NCBI RefSeq assembly: GCF_963855985.1
Contig: NC_087105.1
Coordinates: 808,501 to 872,500 of the forward strand
Source: Ostrinia nubilalis
Taxonomy: Eukaryota > Arthropoda > Insecta > Lepidoptera > Crambidae
Direction: 5' to 3'
Length of the DNA stretch: 64,000 nucleotides
Position numbers and translations under genes: made by a program. Under the pieces are notes generated by a model. It ran no database searches, was not told where the DNA came from, and saw nothing but the letters and a program-made list of their open reading frames with translations. Positions 25,401-36,900 of the stretch are shown one piece after another (positions within the stretch are counted from its first letter, which is position 1; every line of letters begins with the position of its first letter).

Positions 25401-25608
25401 AATCTCATAGCACCCCCCGGGTATAGTTTTTTACTTTGCTACTATACCTTGGCGCTATTGAAATATCAACCTTAAAAACAACAAAAGTACTGATTTTAAT
25501 AACAAACCTTGTGATTAATTTTCTTGTTCCTTGTAGCTAACACAGCAAGCAGTTGGCAACGCGACTGCGTCAGCGATGGGGCACAGCGAAGACAAGAAGT
25601 ACTCATAA
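16482..25608 (+). CDS. Atlastin-like GTPase paralogue with predicted signal peptide
   Basis: Dynamin-superfamily GTPase related to ER-fusing atlastin. Exons: 16482-16548, 17133-17341, 18149-18298, 18826-18981, 19636-19785, 20395-20533, 21513-21697, 22428-22649, 23993-24207, 25304-25370 and 25537-25608; total 1632 bases, 543 residues, all phases consistent. G1 GAFRKGKS is at 72-79, G3 DTQG at 149-152 and the guanine-specificity RD at 220-221 ([10 protein letters not shown]). The helical middle domain spans about 245-446, and a two-pass membrane hairpin spans about 447-497 ([20 protein letters not shown] onward). Exon 1 gives 22 residues with a hydrophobic core [11 protein letters not shown] and a VHA/G cleavage site; exon 2 has no Met before G1, so an upstream start is required. 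The tail ([14 protein letters not shown]...KKYS) differs from the canonical amphipathic tail. Exon 1 is the weakest part of the model. Confidence 0.82.
16753..17110 (-). pseudogene. LINE reverse-transcriptase C-terminal fragment
   Basis: On the minus strand this encodes [20 protein letters not shown] followed by a Cys-rich CRCGF...[10 protein letters not shown] motif. That matches the C-terminal zinc-finger end of jockey/R1-type non-LTR reverse transcriptases (LNRxRTxxGRxxxxLxxWG, CxCG, TMxHIxxxCP). Only the tail is present. It sits in the intron just upstream of exon 2 of the atlastin-like gene, on the opposite strand. Confidence 0.65.
18428..18573. mobile_element. Foldback MITE (ACGCCCGTATTCACAAAC)
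   Basis: ACGCCCGTATTCACAAAC at the left and GTTTGTGAATAAGGGCGTT at the right are inverted with one mismatch. About 146 bases. Intron 3 of the atlastin-like gene. Confidence 0.7.
19153..19379. mobile_element. hAT-type MITE with perfect 8-bp target duplication
   Basis: 227 bases, ends CAGGGTTTCCCAA and TTCGGGAACCGCTG. Target duplication CTCTAAGT at 19145-19152 and 19380-19387. Intron 4 of the atlastin-like gene. Confidence 0.9.
19851..19975. repeat. Foldback (GTATCCCCCTTACTAATAAA)
   Basis: GTATCCCCCTTACTAATAAA is mirrored by TTTATTAGTAAGGGGGTAC; inner arms share GAACAGTGTTTTAAAGTGAC. About 125 bases in intron 5 of the atlastin-like gene. Confidence 0.75.
20913..21040. repeat. Interspersed repeat fragment (CGGCTGGACAAAGGCCTCCC)
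   Basis: GTTTTAGCCAAATGACGTCC then CGGCTGGACAAAGGCCTCCC; a shorter relative is at about 21340-21400. The motif is widespread in Lepidoptera; class not assigned here. Confidence 0.55.
22854..23151. mobile_element. hAT-type MITE with perfect 8-bp target duplication
   Basis: 298 bases, ends CAGTGTTTTTCAACCT and AGGTTGAAAAACACTG. Target duplication GCTTAGGG at 22846-22853 and 23152-23159. Intron 8 of the atlastin-like gene. Confidence 0.92.
23767..23935. mobile_element. Family E foldback MITE (TAGGCGCACACCGTTGATTT)
   Basis: 169 bases; TAGGCGCACACCGTTGATTT inverted at the right end. Lies about 55 bases upstream of exon 9 of the atlastin-like gene. Relative of 2717-2881. Confidence 0.85.
24208..25090 (+). 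pseudogene. Tandem copies of atlastin-like exon 9 (membrane hairpin)
   Basis: Copies of the 3' part of exon 9 plus its donor (ACAGCAG/GTCAGTC) restart at 24240, 24440 and 24640 with a period of about 200 bases. The second and third are nearly identical to the exon. The fourth is split by a MITE (24689-24906), resumes with about 50 bases missing, and is followed at about 25030 by a fifth, truncated and stop-containing copy. Gaps between copies are about 30 bases, too short for introns, so normal splicing from the first donor should skip them. Confidence 0.85.
24689..24906. mobile_element. Family A MITE copy inside a duplicated exon copy
   Basis: About 218 bases. It interrupts the fourth copy of the membrane-hairpin exon after the codons for AVLAVLM. 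The interrupted exon sequence resumes at CTGGGATGCCTGCTGGG. TA flanks are visible. Confidence 0.9.
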
Positions 25609-25752
25609 CATTCCTACCTCACAGACTAATCGAGACCTTAAGGCCAACGACTTTTGGACAAAAATCATTGTAGAAAAGATATTTGTCAGTCACACAATGT
25701 CAGTTATGTGTTAGGGCTACCAGAGTGTCAAAATACTTCGCTTGAAGATTGT

Positions 25753-26083
25753 TATGGCGCAGTTACACTATGCGGGAAATTGACCAAACAGAAGCGCAAA
25801 AACGCACACCGTAGTATGCGTGATGCACGGCGAAACTAACTGAATTGCGTGTTTACACTATCTGTCTCGGTCAATTCCCGCAGAGTGTAATGAGGGTTTT
25901 CGCGTATGAAAGATCCGCTAGATGGCGGGACGTGGATGTGGGGTCTGACTGCTGCGTAATTGGTGGATTTTGACATGTCTGTCAATGTCATGTCAAAAAT
26001 AACCATTCATGCAGCATTTGGACCTCGCGTCTACGTATTGCCATCTGGCGGATTTTTCATACGCGAAAACCCTCATTGCGCCA
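25753..26083. mobile_element. Family C MITE with family B MITE nested in its right arm
   Basis: TATGGCGCAGTTACACTATG starts the outer element; its right terminus CGCAGAGTGTAA is cut at 25890 by the family B element and resumes as TTGCGCCAT-like sequence after 26075. Located in the 3' UTR region of the atlastin-like gene. Confidence 0.8.
25891..26075. mobile_element. Family B foldback MITE (nested)
   Basis: 185 bases, TGAGGGTTTTCGCGTATGAA inverted at the right end. Shares the whole body with 51920-52104, in reverse orientation. Confidence 0.85.
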
Positions 26084-27290
26084 TTAGACAACAAATATGG
26101 TCCAGACACAAGTAGCCTGAAGTAGGCTGATAATTATGACTTTTTGTATTCTTGATAGAATAGAATGTTCTAAAATGAATTGGTGTTTTGGTTGAATTTT
26201 GTGGTTTAACATAATAAGGTGCAATAGGTACTTCTGTAATTTGTTACAAATACTTTTCATGCATTTTCGCTACCACCACAACCTATTATATACTTACTAT
26301 TTTTAGAACAAACAATTATGCGAAAATATACGTCGTGTATAACTACAGTCAAGGACTTATAAAAACACCTATGACTCATATTTACCCACCCATATTTGCT
26401 AGTTTTGCTACATTACAGCATTATTATTTGTATGTAGGTACTTATTTTTATATGAAAGATCTGAAAACATGGTATTGTCGAAGGGGGACTTCGCCCTAGA
26501 AAACTATTTTGTATTTTTGTATCTAGCCATTCCTCTCACTTATAGCGCCGCTAGTTAAAAAAAAAATATAAATAGATCACAAAATATACACACCGCTGTT
26601 TTTTCTTCAGACATGTATTTCTACTATTTATTGTGTAAATTGTTTTCTATTTAATTATATTTTTGATGATGTGATATGATAGATAGTTATAATATACTTT
26701 AATGTACAGATGTATACTGTTAGTACTATATTTTTAAGAATATTTTTACTGTTGCTGTATGTATCTTATATTTTTATGTACTCTTAAAACAAATTATATT
26801 ATTAACAAGTACCAAGGTGCAATCTACGTCAATAAATATGTTTTATATTGACTCCTGTGTTGTAAATTGAAGTCTTCCTAACTTTTATTTTACCGACTTA
26901 AAAAAAGGAGTCCTCAATTTTTTTTTCAATTTTTTTTTAAAACTGTCTACCGAAGCTACGCCCACCCATTATATGATAATGTGGATGTGCGATTGAAATG
27001 ATACATGTATTTAAATATTTTGTTTATTTTCGTTAGTCACGCACGGTTAAAATGTGAAGTGGAGTAAATTGGTGATGCAACACCTTCCGTTAGGAACCTT
27101 AAAGCTAGGGGGATTGAGCAAGATACAGAAGGAGCGACAATACGTTGCAATTTAAAATATCATTTTTTACACATTAATACTCGTAATATTGGTCCGTTAT
27201 ATCCGTGTATCGCCGCAAGTAAAAAATATTCATATTTAAAAAAAATTAAAAACGATTAAAATCTGCATTAGTATATTGCTTTAGAGAAAT

Positions 27291-28887
27291 TCTTATTTTG
27301 CTACTGGCCCAACAAATTGATAGATAATAAACTGATTAATAGATAGTACACCGCAATTGTTATAAAACCTATAACGGAAATATAAAAATAAACTCAGGAG
27401 AAGTATTGTTTCTCTTTTATTGGAATCGAAACTAAAATGTCGCAAACACCTGAAACATTTTAGTGTCAACCGCATAAAACACTTAACTCTAAGCGAAGTT
27501 TACAAATAAAGTGTGTTAAAACAATCTATTAGTTAACATAATTATAAACTACTATACACGTCGGCCATGATTGTTTCATAAACAAAATTACCACCCCGTA
27601 ACAACTCTTATAACAATTATACTAATAATAACATATAAATTGACATATTATCTATTTTTTCATAAGAAATAATGATCTTTAACATAATATTTTGTCATGA
27701 ACCAGTCAAATAACCGTTGACTAGCTTTCCTTCAAGAATTAAAACTAGAGATTAAAAAGCCAAAGTATTTAATGAGAACAGATTAAAAACGTGATTTAAA
27801 AGTTTGGCACGATGGAGTTACAGACCAAATAGTATTATCTATTCTATTTTTAATCTATGTTTACAACGTTTTATTGTTTAAAATGGAAGATAGGCACTTT
27901 TGGCTTTTATTTACAATAAGTTTGTATTTACAATTAGAATTTGTTTTATACCGATGTTTGATAAATACATAATGAGAACGAAAAGTAAAAGACCACGCTG
28001 GTAAAATGACTTATTGTCCGTAACTATGATGACTTAGTCACACATTAATCATTCCTGTACATAAATACACTTTGGAGATTTAAGTAGGACATTAATTAAT
28101 TAATATCAATGCAATTTGGATCTCACAACCATATTATCCTTTTGTGAACTTGTCATTAACATATTACACTTTATAGACGTGGCAAGAGGAGCTACTTTAG
28201 AGCGCGTCAAAATCCAGCAGCCATACAGAGGAAGATTAGCCTTATTCCATCAAGTACTTTAACAAAATAAACTCTGAAAATTTAACAAACAAAGATGAAG
28301 CTAATTTGGAAAAATCTACTAACGAATTGGCACATCACATTTGAGTGTTCCGAAATCTGAAGATATGTCGATTGTACATAAAAAAATACTTATTTACATA
28401 ACTATATTGCCACTGAAATATGGCAAACGCGACAACGCGTGTCATACTCAATATTTATCAAAATCGAAATAGGCTATTTATTTATTTCTATAAAATACAA
28501 AAAGACGACATAATTTTGAACTCCGAAAAATGCTTTTTCATCACCCTGTAATTTTATATTTTTAATGGTGATATGTTTTATTTATAAAATAGCATTATCA
28601 AATGTTGCAAGTATTTGTATCTCAATGTTGCCAGCACTGTCGAGTTTACCATTTTCTAAAAGTGTCTTTCAAATGCCACTCAACTGGTTGAAAATCTAAC
28701 TCACAGGAGTTACACCGAATTTACTAACTAATTTTAAATAGGTACAGTGATATGATTAAGTTGTACAATTATATCTATTAACTACTTGCGGTATAGGTAC
28801 TTAAGTCCAGTTAAAAAAACCCCAGTTTCTAAAATAGCGATGCATATTTTTGATGTGGTGGTTAAGTAGTTTGTCTAGTTGACTTTG
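27291..28887. other. AT-rich noncoding stretch
   Basis: Long AT-rich DNA with only short chance ORFs. It could be a 3' UTR or intron of a minus-strand transcript that starts near 30.7 kb. I see no transposon termini here. Confidence 0.4.
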
Positions 28888-29072
28888 TTTTTACTTTTTT
28901 GTAAAAGTTACAATGTCACTGGCACAGTTAGGAACCAAGCTGTGAGCTGGATGCGATTGGCGTGTCTTGTTAATCGTCTTAAATGACACTGAGGTATGAT
29001 GCAGAGGTTGTTGTGGTTGAACATGGCAACAAATAATGCTGCCATAATCTGAAGGACTTTTATTGTCCCTAA
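28888..29072 (-). CDS. Possible C-terminal coding exon of unknown gene
   Basis: On the minus strand an acceptor (ACCTTCAG) at about 29073 opens a frame of about 60 codons ending in TAA at 28888-28890. It contains SIICCHVQPQQPLHHTSVSF and ends with SDIVTFTKK. The composition looks more protein-like than its surroundings, but I do not recognise the family. It may belong with the promoter and first exon at 30.5-30.7 kb; phase (1 versus 0) means at least one more exon would be needed. It could equally be untranslated sequence. Confidence 0.3.
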
Positions 29073-29397
29073 TATCTGAAGGTATAACGCATTTCCACCT
29101 CGTAAAAAGTAGGTAATATGGGAAACAGATAAACCTTTCTTTTTGGAGAAAATGGGGTAGGTACAGAAATATTTGTTTTACATTATTGTCAAGTGACAAA
29201 TGAAATACACTCTAATCTATCGTAATAGAGTACAAATTGTTTTATACATCTACTTCTACTAGTGTCGTTAAGTACATCTGTCTGGTGCATTTCAACAAGG
29301 TGTCCCTTTATATTCTCTGTTATAATGTGGCTATTAAAATAATCTTTGTGCCTGAATGATTTCACATCAATAAATTATGATCTATGATACGTTATAA

Positions 29398-29920
29398 GGG
29401 GCCATCCATAAAGTACGTCACACGAATTTTATGATTTTTTGACCCCTCCCCCGTCCTTGTCACTGGTGGTCACATTTCTGAAACCCCCCCTCCCTAGTGT
29501 GACGTCACATGTTTTGCAATTTCACATCGAAAAATTATTAAATTAACAAAAAAATAGCAACAAATAGAAACAATAAAATCACGCGCGAGGTACGGTGCGT
29601 TTGGCGGCATTATAGGCCAGTAGAATTAGATTTTAAATCTGAAATAATACCTACAAAAGATTTTATTGATTTAATGGCTTCATTGGTTGCACATAGACTC
29701 TCTTAGGTTTTCGACTTCGACGGAGTTGTGCTTAAGTGGTGGGGGTATTTTTTAGTTTAATTTATATTTCAAATTACGCCATTAGTACCTCTAGATATAT
29801 TAGATTTTGAAATGTGACGTCACGAAACTTTGGACCCCTCCCACCCCTTGTCACACCATGTCACACTTTGTCGACCCCCTCCCCCCCTCTTTACGTGTGA
29901 CGTACTTTATGGATGACCCC
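29398..29920. mobile_element. MITE with GGGGCCATCCATAAAGTACG termini, TAA target duplication
   Basis: The ends are inverted repeats: GGGGCCATCCATAAAGTACG at the left and CGTACTTTATGGATGACCCC at the right, with further inverted TGTGACGTCAC blocks inside. TAA flanks both sides (29395-29397 and 29921-29923), which suggests a 3-base target duplication of PIF/Harbinger type. No transposase is encoded. Confidence 0.75.
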
Positions 29921-30520
29921 TAATGAAATTGTTTCACCGTGATTTGATTTTGTATTGATTGGTTAATCCTTAGTTATTTGTCTTTCCTCATTATTGCTAA
30001 AATTACATTTAACACAAATCTTTTGGTGAACAAAATGTCAAGTTCTTTGTTTTATAGTATCGAAAATGTTTATCAAGCATTCTGTTACTATTTTATTTTT
30101 GTGATTGAAAATAAAAAGTTTTATTTAGTTATTATTAAAAGTTAATTTAGTCTTATAAGCGACAGACGAAAACTCACTGGAAATATTGTTGGTAGTTGCT
30201 TTCAAAATTTATTAAGTATGCCAAGTGGACGCCGTAATACTAAGCGATATACGGACTCTTCAGTCAATAAGTATCACGTGTCACATGCAAGTTTGTTGTT
30301 TGTTCCATCCCAAGATATTACATTATTGTCTAAACTTATAAGTCAGATTAATCAATCAATACTACGATCAGTACTAAACTAGTTCTACATAAAATTTCAC
30401 TATAAACTGTACAAAAACAACCATTATAACCTTCACCAGTACCGGTCCTTTAGCTCGAGTCTAGTAATATCTACACTAATTTACCTAGAATTTCAAGTCG
30501 AAATTTTAACTCACCCGAGT

Positions 30521-30735
30521 TCCTTCGACGGGGCGGCCGCGGATCACACAGTCAACTTCCCAGATACTCATTATCACACAAACTTTCGATTTAACACTAT
30601 TTCGACGTGAGCAGGATCGATGAGACGCGGACACGACGGCGTCCGATTCGGTTCGTCTCTTGATAAATTCGTCTTCCGTAAAACTTCCGAAACGTACGAG
30701 AAATGAGGTCGCGCTCATTCATGCACGTTTTATAT
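30521..30735 (-). promoter_or_regulatory. TATA-type promoter and possible first coding exon
   Basis: On the minus strand a GC-rich stretch is followed by GGGATATATAAAACGTGC (TATA box about 30725-30735). Downstream, an ATG gives MSIWEVDCVIRGRPVEGTR, ending at a donor (CTCGG/GTGAGTT, exon boundary about 30515). This looks like the start of a minus-strand transcript only about 260 bases beyond the atl stop codon. The downstream exons are not identified, so the reading frame is tentative. Confidence 0.45.
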
Positions 30736-30865
30736 ATCCCGCCCCCACGCGTAAATTATTTGAGCAATTTCGATGCGACGTCGGATGAATCTTCGCGGGC
30801 TTTATCCGCGTCGCATCATTCAGCACGCGAGAGCCTCGGCTGATATACGGTTAGTTTTGTGGGGG

Positions 30866-30991
30866 TCGTGTCCAGCGTCCCGCGGGTTTCGTCCCTTGAG
30901 CCGGGCCCTGTCGTGTCCAGCGTCCCGCGGGTTTCGTCCCTTGAGCCGGGCCCTGTCGTGGGACGCGGGGGGGCGGGGCGGGGCGGGGCGG
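30866..30991. repeat. 45-bp direct repeat and GGGGC run next to the atl stop codon
   Basis: A 45-base unit starting TCGTGTCCAGCGTCCCGCGG occurs twice (30866 and 30911). It is followed by a run of GGGGC-type repeats (about 30966-30991) that ends three bases from the atl stop. On the atl mRNA this is a C-rich run; the plus strand could form a G-quadruplex. Confidence 0.7.
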
Positions 30992-30993
30992 CA

Positions 30994-33900
30994 TCACAAG
31001 TGCTTGTGCTTGCCGTTGGCGGTGGGCGTGGCCGGCCCGAACGTGCGCTCGGCGGCGGCGGCCGCGGCGTGCTCCATGCCTTTTTCGAGGCACGACTGGT
31101 ACACTGGCTTCATTACCTGCCATCAAACGTTTTATTGTAGTAATTATGCTTTTTTTAAGAGACGCGCACTGGTAGCCTAAAGGTCGGAAAGCGGAGCTAC
31201 GCAGCACTGTACTGCGTGTCAAAATATTCTCTCGTAACTGTGCAGCGCCGCCTTAATGCGACAAATTATTTCGATGGTATCCATACGAAATGACTGAAAG
31301 AATAATTTGACACTTTGTGTCGCGCCGTGTAGTACCACGCTGCGCCGCGCAAATATGACCCGACTTTTAGGAGCTTTTCCAGCTTCACCGGGTAGAGTGG
31401 CGAATACAAAAGGTACTGAAGCCGTTTGGTGATAGTCGGTGCGCGTGACGACGAAGTGGAGTGTGAACTCCACATAACTGACGATAACTATGTAAGAGAG
31501 AAGATTTAATAAAAAGAACTTACATTATCCCATAAGCAGTTCGCGACTTCGTCTATAGTCACGCCTAGCTCCCGCATTTCACCGCTGTACCTGAAATAGA
31601 TGAATTGTAAAATGAACAACAATTTTACGCAAGAATTTCACGCGTAACGAGCATAACAAGTCGAAATATTTCATTGTTTTTGGACCATAAGACAAGGGAA
31701 TAAAGTTCAAAATATGGTGGGAATTTTCTAAATATACAAAGGTGACTGACTGACTGACATAGTGATCTATCGACGCACAGCCCAAACCACTGGACGGATC
31801 GGGCTGATATTTGGCGTGCAGGTAGATATTATGACGTAGGCATCCGCTAAGAAAGGATTTTACGAAACTCCACCGCTAAGGGGGTACAACGGGATCGACG
31901 CGTACGAAGTCGCGGGCGGCCTCTAGTTATACTAAAGCCGGGTCTGTGAGCACGTAGAATTTTGTCCAATGACCCCTAGCTACCCATCCTTATCGCTCGT
32001 GAGTATCGCAGTGAGTGTGCGAGCGCGATAGCAACATAATTACGCGCGAGCGATAAGGATAGGTAGCTAGGGGTTGTGGCGATCTATGTACGCTTGTACG
32101 CCACAATGCAATGCAAACTCATTGGTCCGCCCGCGGCGCTCCGTGCCGCGCGCTCCTGGCCGGCAATAAAAAAGAAGTTTTTAAGTTGTCACTTTGGCAC
32201 TTGCCTACGACTAGCTCCTTTGATTTTGTTCGAATTGATAATTTTATTTCTTTTATGTTTTTGTATTTTTTTAGTCAATTGTAAATATATTTGTTTATTC
32301 AAAGCCGCTTATAATTTGCTGAACATCTACCTCCGATAAATTAATGTGAGGAGACGTTCGATTCGTCTCCCACATATTGGTGACCCCGTATACATAAAGA
32401 AGACGCAAGAAAAACGTTTCGATCTGCTAACAGCGTGGAAGACTTACCTGCTTACTTCTCGTCGCGACTATCTACTGCGTTGTTACATAAGGCTGGGGCT
32501 TGCTGCAAGCGGTGAATATTTTTTATAATTTTTATTTTACAAAATGAACGACTCTAAGGAAGAAATTTTCAAAGTCGGAATTCGCATACCGCCCTTCTGG
32601 CCCGAAGAGCCTGCGTTATGGTTTGCGCAACTAGAAGCACAGTTCGCCGTGTCTGGTATTAGCAGCGATCAAACGAAATTTTATTACCTCGTTTCTCAAC
32701 TTGATCGTCAGTTTGCAATTGAAGTACGAGACATCATAACTGACCCCCCGGCTGAGAATAAGTATGGTAAACTTAAACAGGAACTTATTAAACGCCTCTC
32801 ACCGACACCGGAGAAACGCTATAAGCAGCTGTTGACGCACGAGGAGCTCGGTGATCGGACGCCCTCGCAGTTCTTGCGTCACCTGCGGAGCTTGGCTGGC
32901 CCTACGGTCCCCATGGATTTCCTCATTACCTTGTGGTCTAGCAGATTACCTCTAAATATCCAGACAGCTATAGCGTCGCAAATAGATCTTCCTGCCGACA
33001 AACTCGGTGAGTTGGCCGATAGAGTCTTCGAGATTGCACCTGTAACTCCTCAACTGGCTAGCGCCTCAGCGGCTACGGCTTCAACTTCTTCGTCGTCCGA
33101 TGACACGAGGCAGCAAGTTGACATCCTGGCTGAGCAAGTTGCTTCCTTGGCGAGCAGAATCAATGCAAAGGAAAGGTTTCCGTCTGAACCTTGTATGAAC
33201 TGCTGTGATCGATCTCGTGCTAGATCAGCAAAACCTCGTCAACCTCCTGCTGATCACCCGCATTGCTTTTATCACTTCAATTACGGCGTCAAGGCAAACA
33301 AGTGCAAGCAGCCCTGCAGTTTCAAGGCGGAAAACTGTCAGGGCGGTCGCAAGTAGCGGCCAACGACTGCCCTTCTGCTACAGGCCGTCTATTTGTAACT
33401 GATCATGCTTCGAAAATGCAGTTTCTAGTGGACACTGGTTCTGACTTGTGTGTTTTCCCACGATCATTTGTCAAGACACCCTGCACTAAGACAACGTTTG
33501 ACCTCGCTGCTGCTAATAATTCGGTGATACATACGTACGGTCCAATCAGACTACAGCTAAACTTAGGGCTTCGACGCGATTTTGTATGGAATTTTATTGT
33601 GGCCGAAGTTTCCAAGCCTATTATCGGAGTCGACTTCCTTAGCTACTACAACTTACTTGTCGATTGCCGTAATAAGCGATTAGTCGACGGAGTTACATCG
33701 CTCTCGGTAGCTGCTTTTTCGTCTGGAAATGATGACGTCGCTTCTGTCAAAGTCCCTTCAGGTAGTAATTCCGAGTCAGAATATCATCAGATTTTATCAG
33801 AGTATCCGGAGATCACTCGTCCTGCTGGAATTCATTCTCCTCCCAAACATAATACGCTACACTTTATCAGAACTACTCCCGGCCCACCTGTTTCATGCAG

Positions 33901-36900
33901 ACCTCGCCGTCTCGATCCTGTTCGTATGCAGATTGCAAAGAAAGAGTACGAGGACATGGTAGCTAGCGGTGTGGCTAGACGGTCTGAAAGCGCTTGGTCA
34001 TCAGCTCTACATCTGGTGAAGAAGAAGGACGATGGTTGGAGACCGTGTGGAGACTACAGAGCGCTGAATTCAAGAACAATTCCGGACCGATATCCAATTC
34101 GCCACATTCACGATTTTTCGTACCAGCTTGCGGGTTGTACCATCTTTTCTACGATCGACCTTGTCAAAGCATACAATCAACTTCCTGTAAATCCTGACGA
34201 TATTCCAAAAACCGCAATCACAACACCTTTTGGCCTGTACGAATTCCCGTTTATGACTTTTGGTTTGAGAAACGCTGCACAGACTTTTCAGCGATTTATG
34301 GATGAAGTCCTTCTAGGTCTAGATTTCTGTTATGGGTACCTTGATGATATTTTGGTTTTCTCCTCATCAGCAGAACTGCACAAAATCCACCTGCGTCAGC
34401 TTTTTGAGCGTCTGAAGCGTTATGGAGTTTTGGTGAACACCAAAAAGTGTGATTTTGGACAGGACAAGGTTACATTTCTAGGCTACACTGTGTCTGCTTC
34501 TGGCACTAAACCGCTTGAAACTAAGGTGCAAGCAATTCAAGATTTCTCACCGCCTAAGACTGTGAAGGAACTTCGACGCTTTCTAGGAATGTTGAATTTT
34601 TATCGTCGCTTCATTCCCAATGCAGCTCGTTTTCAAGCACCGTTGAACGCCTTACTCGCTGGTCCGAAGGTCAAAGGCGCACACCCTGTCGAGTGGACAA
34701 CCGAGCTGCAAGAGGCTTTCAAGAACTGCAAGTCTTCACTCTCTCAAGCCGCACTCCTTGCTCATCCCAATCCTACAGCTGATCTCGCAATAGTGACCGA
34801 CGCTTCAGAGTCGGCTATTGGAGCAGTTCTACAGCAACGTTCTGGAAATGGTTGGCAGCCTCTGGCTTTCTACTCGCACAAGCTAAGTCCTTCGCAGACA
34901 AAGTATAGCCCTTACGACCGTGAGTTGTTAGCTGTGTACGAGGCAATCAAATACTTTCGGCACATGGTTGAGGCCCGAACGTTTTCAGTGTTCACCGACC
35001 ACAAGCCGCTAACCTTTGCGTTTTCTCAAGCCAAAGATAAGTGCTCACCTAGGCAATTTCGATACTTGGATTTTATTGCGCAGTTCACTACTGATCTTCG
35101 ATATATTCCTGGCCCTGAAAACGTTGTCGCTGATGCCCTCTCCCGAGTTGAAGAAATCACATTATCTTTGGATTACCAGAAACTTGCGCAGTCTCAGGAG
35201 AATGACCCTGAACTGCAAGATCTGCTGCTTCACGGTTCTTCCCTCAAGCTTCAAAAGATACCGACCACGTACAGTGACATACCTGTTTACTGCGATACTT
35301 CCATGACTGTTCCACGTCCATTTGTCACTCCTTACTTCCGAAGACAAGTTTTTGACATGCTGCACAACCTTCATCACCCCGGAAGTTCAGCTACGGTGCG
35401 ACTGGTCTCTCAACGCTTTGTTTGGCCAGGGATTCGCAAAGATTGTAGAGAGTGGGCTAGGCAATGCATCAGCTGCCAAAAAAGTAAAGTATCACGTCAT
35501 ACTCATTCGCCACTTTCTTCATTTCCCACACCATCTTCACGATTCACTCACATTCATCTCGACATTATTGGGCCGTTGCCTCCATCCTCTAATTTCAGAT
35601 ACTGCCTTACTGTCATCGACAGATTTACCCGATGGCCTGAGGCATATCCACTTCAGGACATCACTGCGGAGAGCTGCGCTGCCGCCCTCGTGTCGGGTTG
35701 GATTGCCAGGTTTGGCTGTCCCGAGCGAATAACCACTGATCGCGGCCGTCAATTTGAGTGCCACCTCTTCGAGGCCCTTGCTGCCATGGTTGGTGCGCAC
35801 CACTTCCGCACGACCGCCTACCACCCTGCGGCGAACGGCATCGTCGAGCGTCTACATCGACAACTCAAGGCGGCGATCATGTGCCATGCTCCTTCGCAGT
35901 GGCATGAAGCTCTTCCGTTGGTCTTGCTTGGCATGCGCAGCGCTTTTAAAGAGGACCTTCAATCATCCCCTGCTGAGTTGGTGTATGGCGAAACTCTTCG
36001 CCTCCCAGGTCAGTTCCTGAGTCCGAGGGATGATTACAAAACTGCCGATGTCACGCAGTACGCAACCCGGCTTCGCGCGTACATGGCCAAGCTCACCCCT
36101 CGGCCAACTTCATGGCATGCCACTTCATCTTTCTATATTCCACGAGATCTTCAGTTCAGTTCGCATGTTTTCGTCCGGCAAGATCGCCTCAGAACATCAT
36201 TGGAGCCTCCATATGCTGGTCCATTCAGAGTGATCAAGAGACAACCAAAGTTTTATACTCTGGACATCAACACAAAGGAGGTGAACGTCTCTATAGACAG
36301 ACTTAAACCAGCATATGCAACACAGGATTCAAGAGAGGCCGAGATTCCAGACGCCAATGAAGATAATGTCAGGCAGACCTCCAGCGGCAGAATAGTGAGG
36401 TATCCAGACTTCTACCGACCGTAGTTACGGTCTGGCGGGGGAGTACTGTGGCGATCTATGTACGCTTGTACGCCACAATGCAATGCAAACTCATTGGTCC
36501 GCCCGCGGCGCTCCGTGCCGCGCGCTCCTGGCCGGCAATAAAAAAGAAGTTTTTAAGTTGTCACTTTGGCACTTGCCTACGACTAGCTCCTTTGATTTTG
36601 TTCGAATTGATAATTTTATTTCTTTTATGTTTTTGTATTTTTTTAGTCAATTGTAAATATATTTGTTTATTCAAAGCCGCTTATAATTTGCTGAACATCT
36701 ACCTCCGATAAATTAATGTGAGGAGACGTTCGATTCGTCTCCCACAGGGTCATTGGACAAAATTCTAGGTGCTCACGGACCAGACTATATAAAGGGTTAA
36801 GATAACAAGTTCTGTTGAGTCACTACGGTGGTCGCTCGGCCGGAGCCCTACCTGATGTAGGCCCACAGCACGAGCGTGAGCAGCGCCAGCCCCATGGCCA

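Larger units (their letters stand above)
25609..27290. other. 3' UTR of atlastin-like gene and following AT-rich DNA
   Basis: A nested MITE pair occupies 25753-26083. AATAAA at about 26832 is a likely polyadenylation signal. A CCGACTTAAAAAAAGGAG fragment of a common insect repeat is at about 26893. No further ORF of interest. Confidence 0.5.
32075..36746 (+). mobile_element. Ty3/gypsy LTR retrotransposon, structurally intact
   Basis: 4672 bases with 300-base LTRs (32075-32374 and 36447-36746) that read as identical, begin TGTGGCGATC and end TCTCCCACA. A 4-base target duplication GGGT lies at 32071-32074 and 36747-36750. A primer-binding-site-like TGGTGACCCC follows the 5' LTR (about 32378) and a purine-rich GGCGGGGGAG precedes the 3' LTR (about 36434). 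Protease, reverse transcriptase, RNase H and integrase follow in that order, and no env-like ORF is seen. Identical LTRs imply very recent insertion. It lies antisense to atl in the intron between exons 9 and 10. Confidence 0.95.
31932..36787. mobile_element. Family A MITE interrupted by the Ty3/gypsy element
   Basis: The left part (31932-32074) and the last part (36747-36787) together form one foldback MITE with GAGCACGTAGAATTTTGTCC termini. The retrotransposon sits inside it, near the right terminus. This fixes the order of events: the MITE is older than the retrotransposon. Confidence 0.85.
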
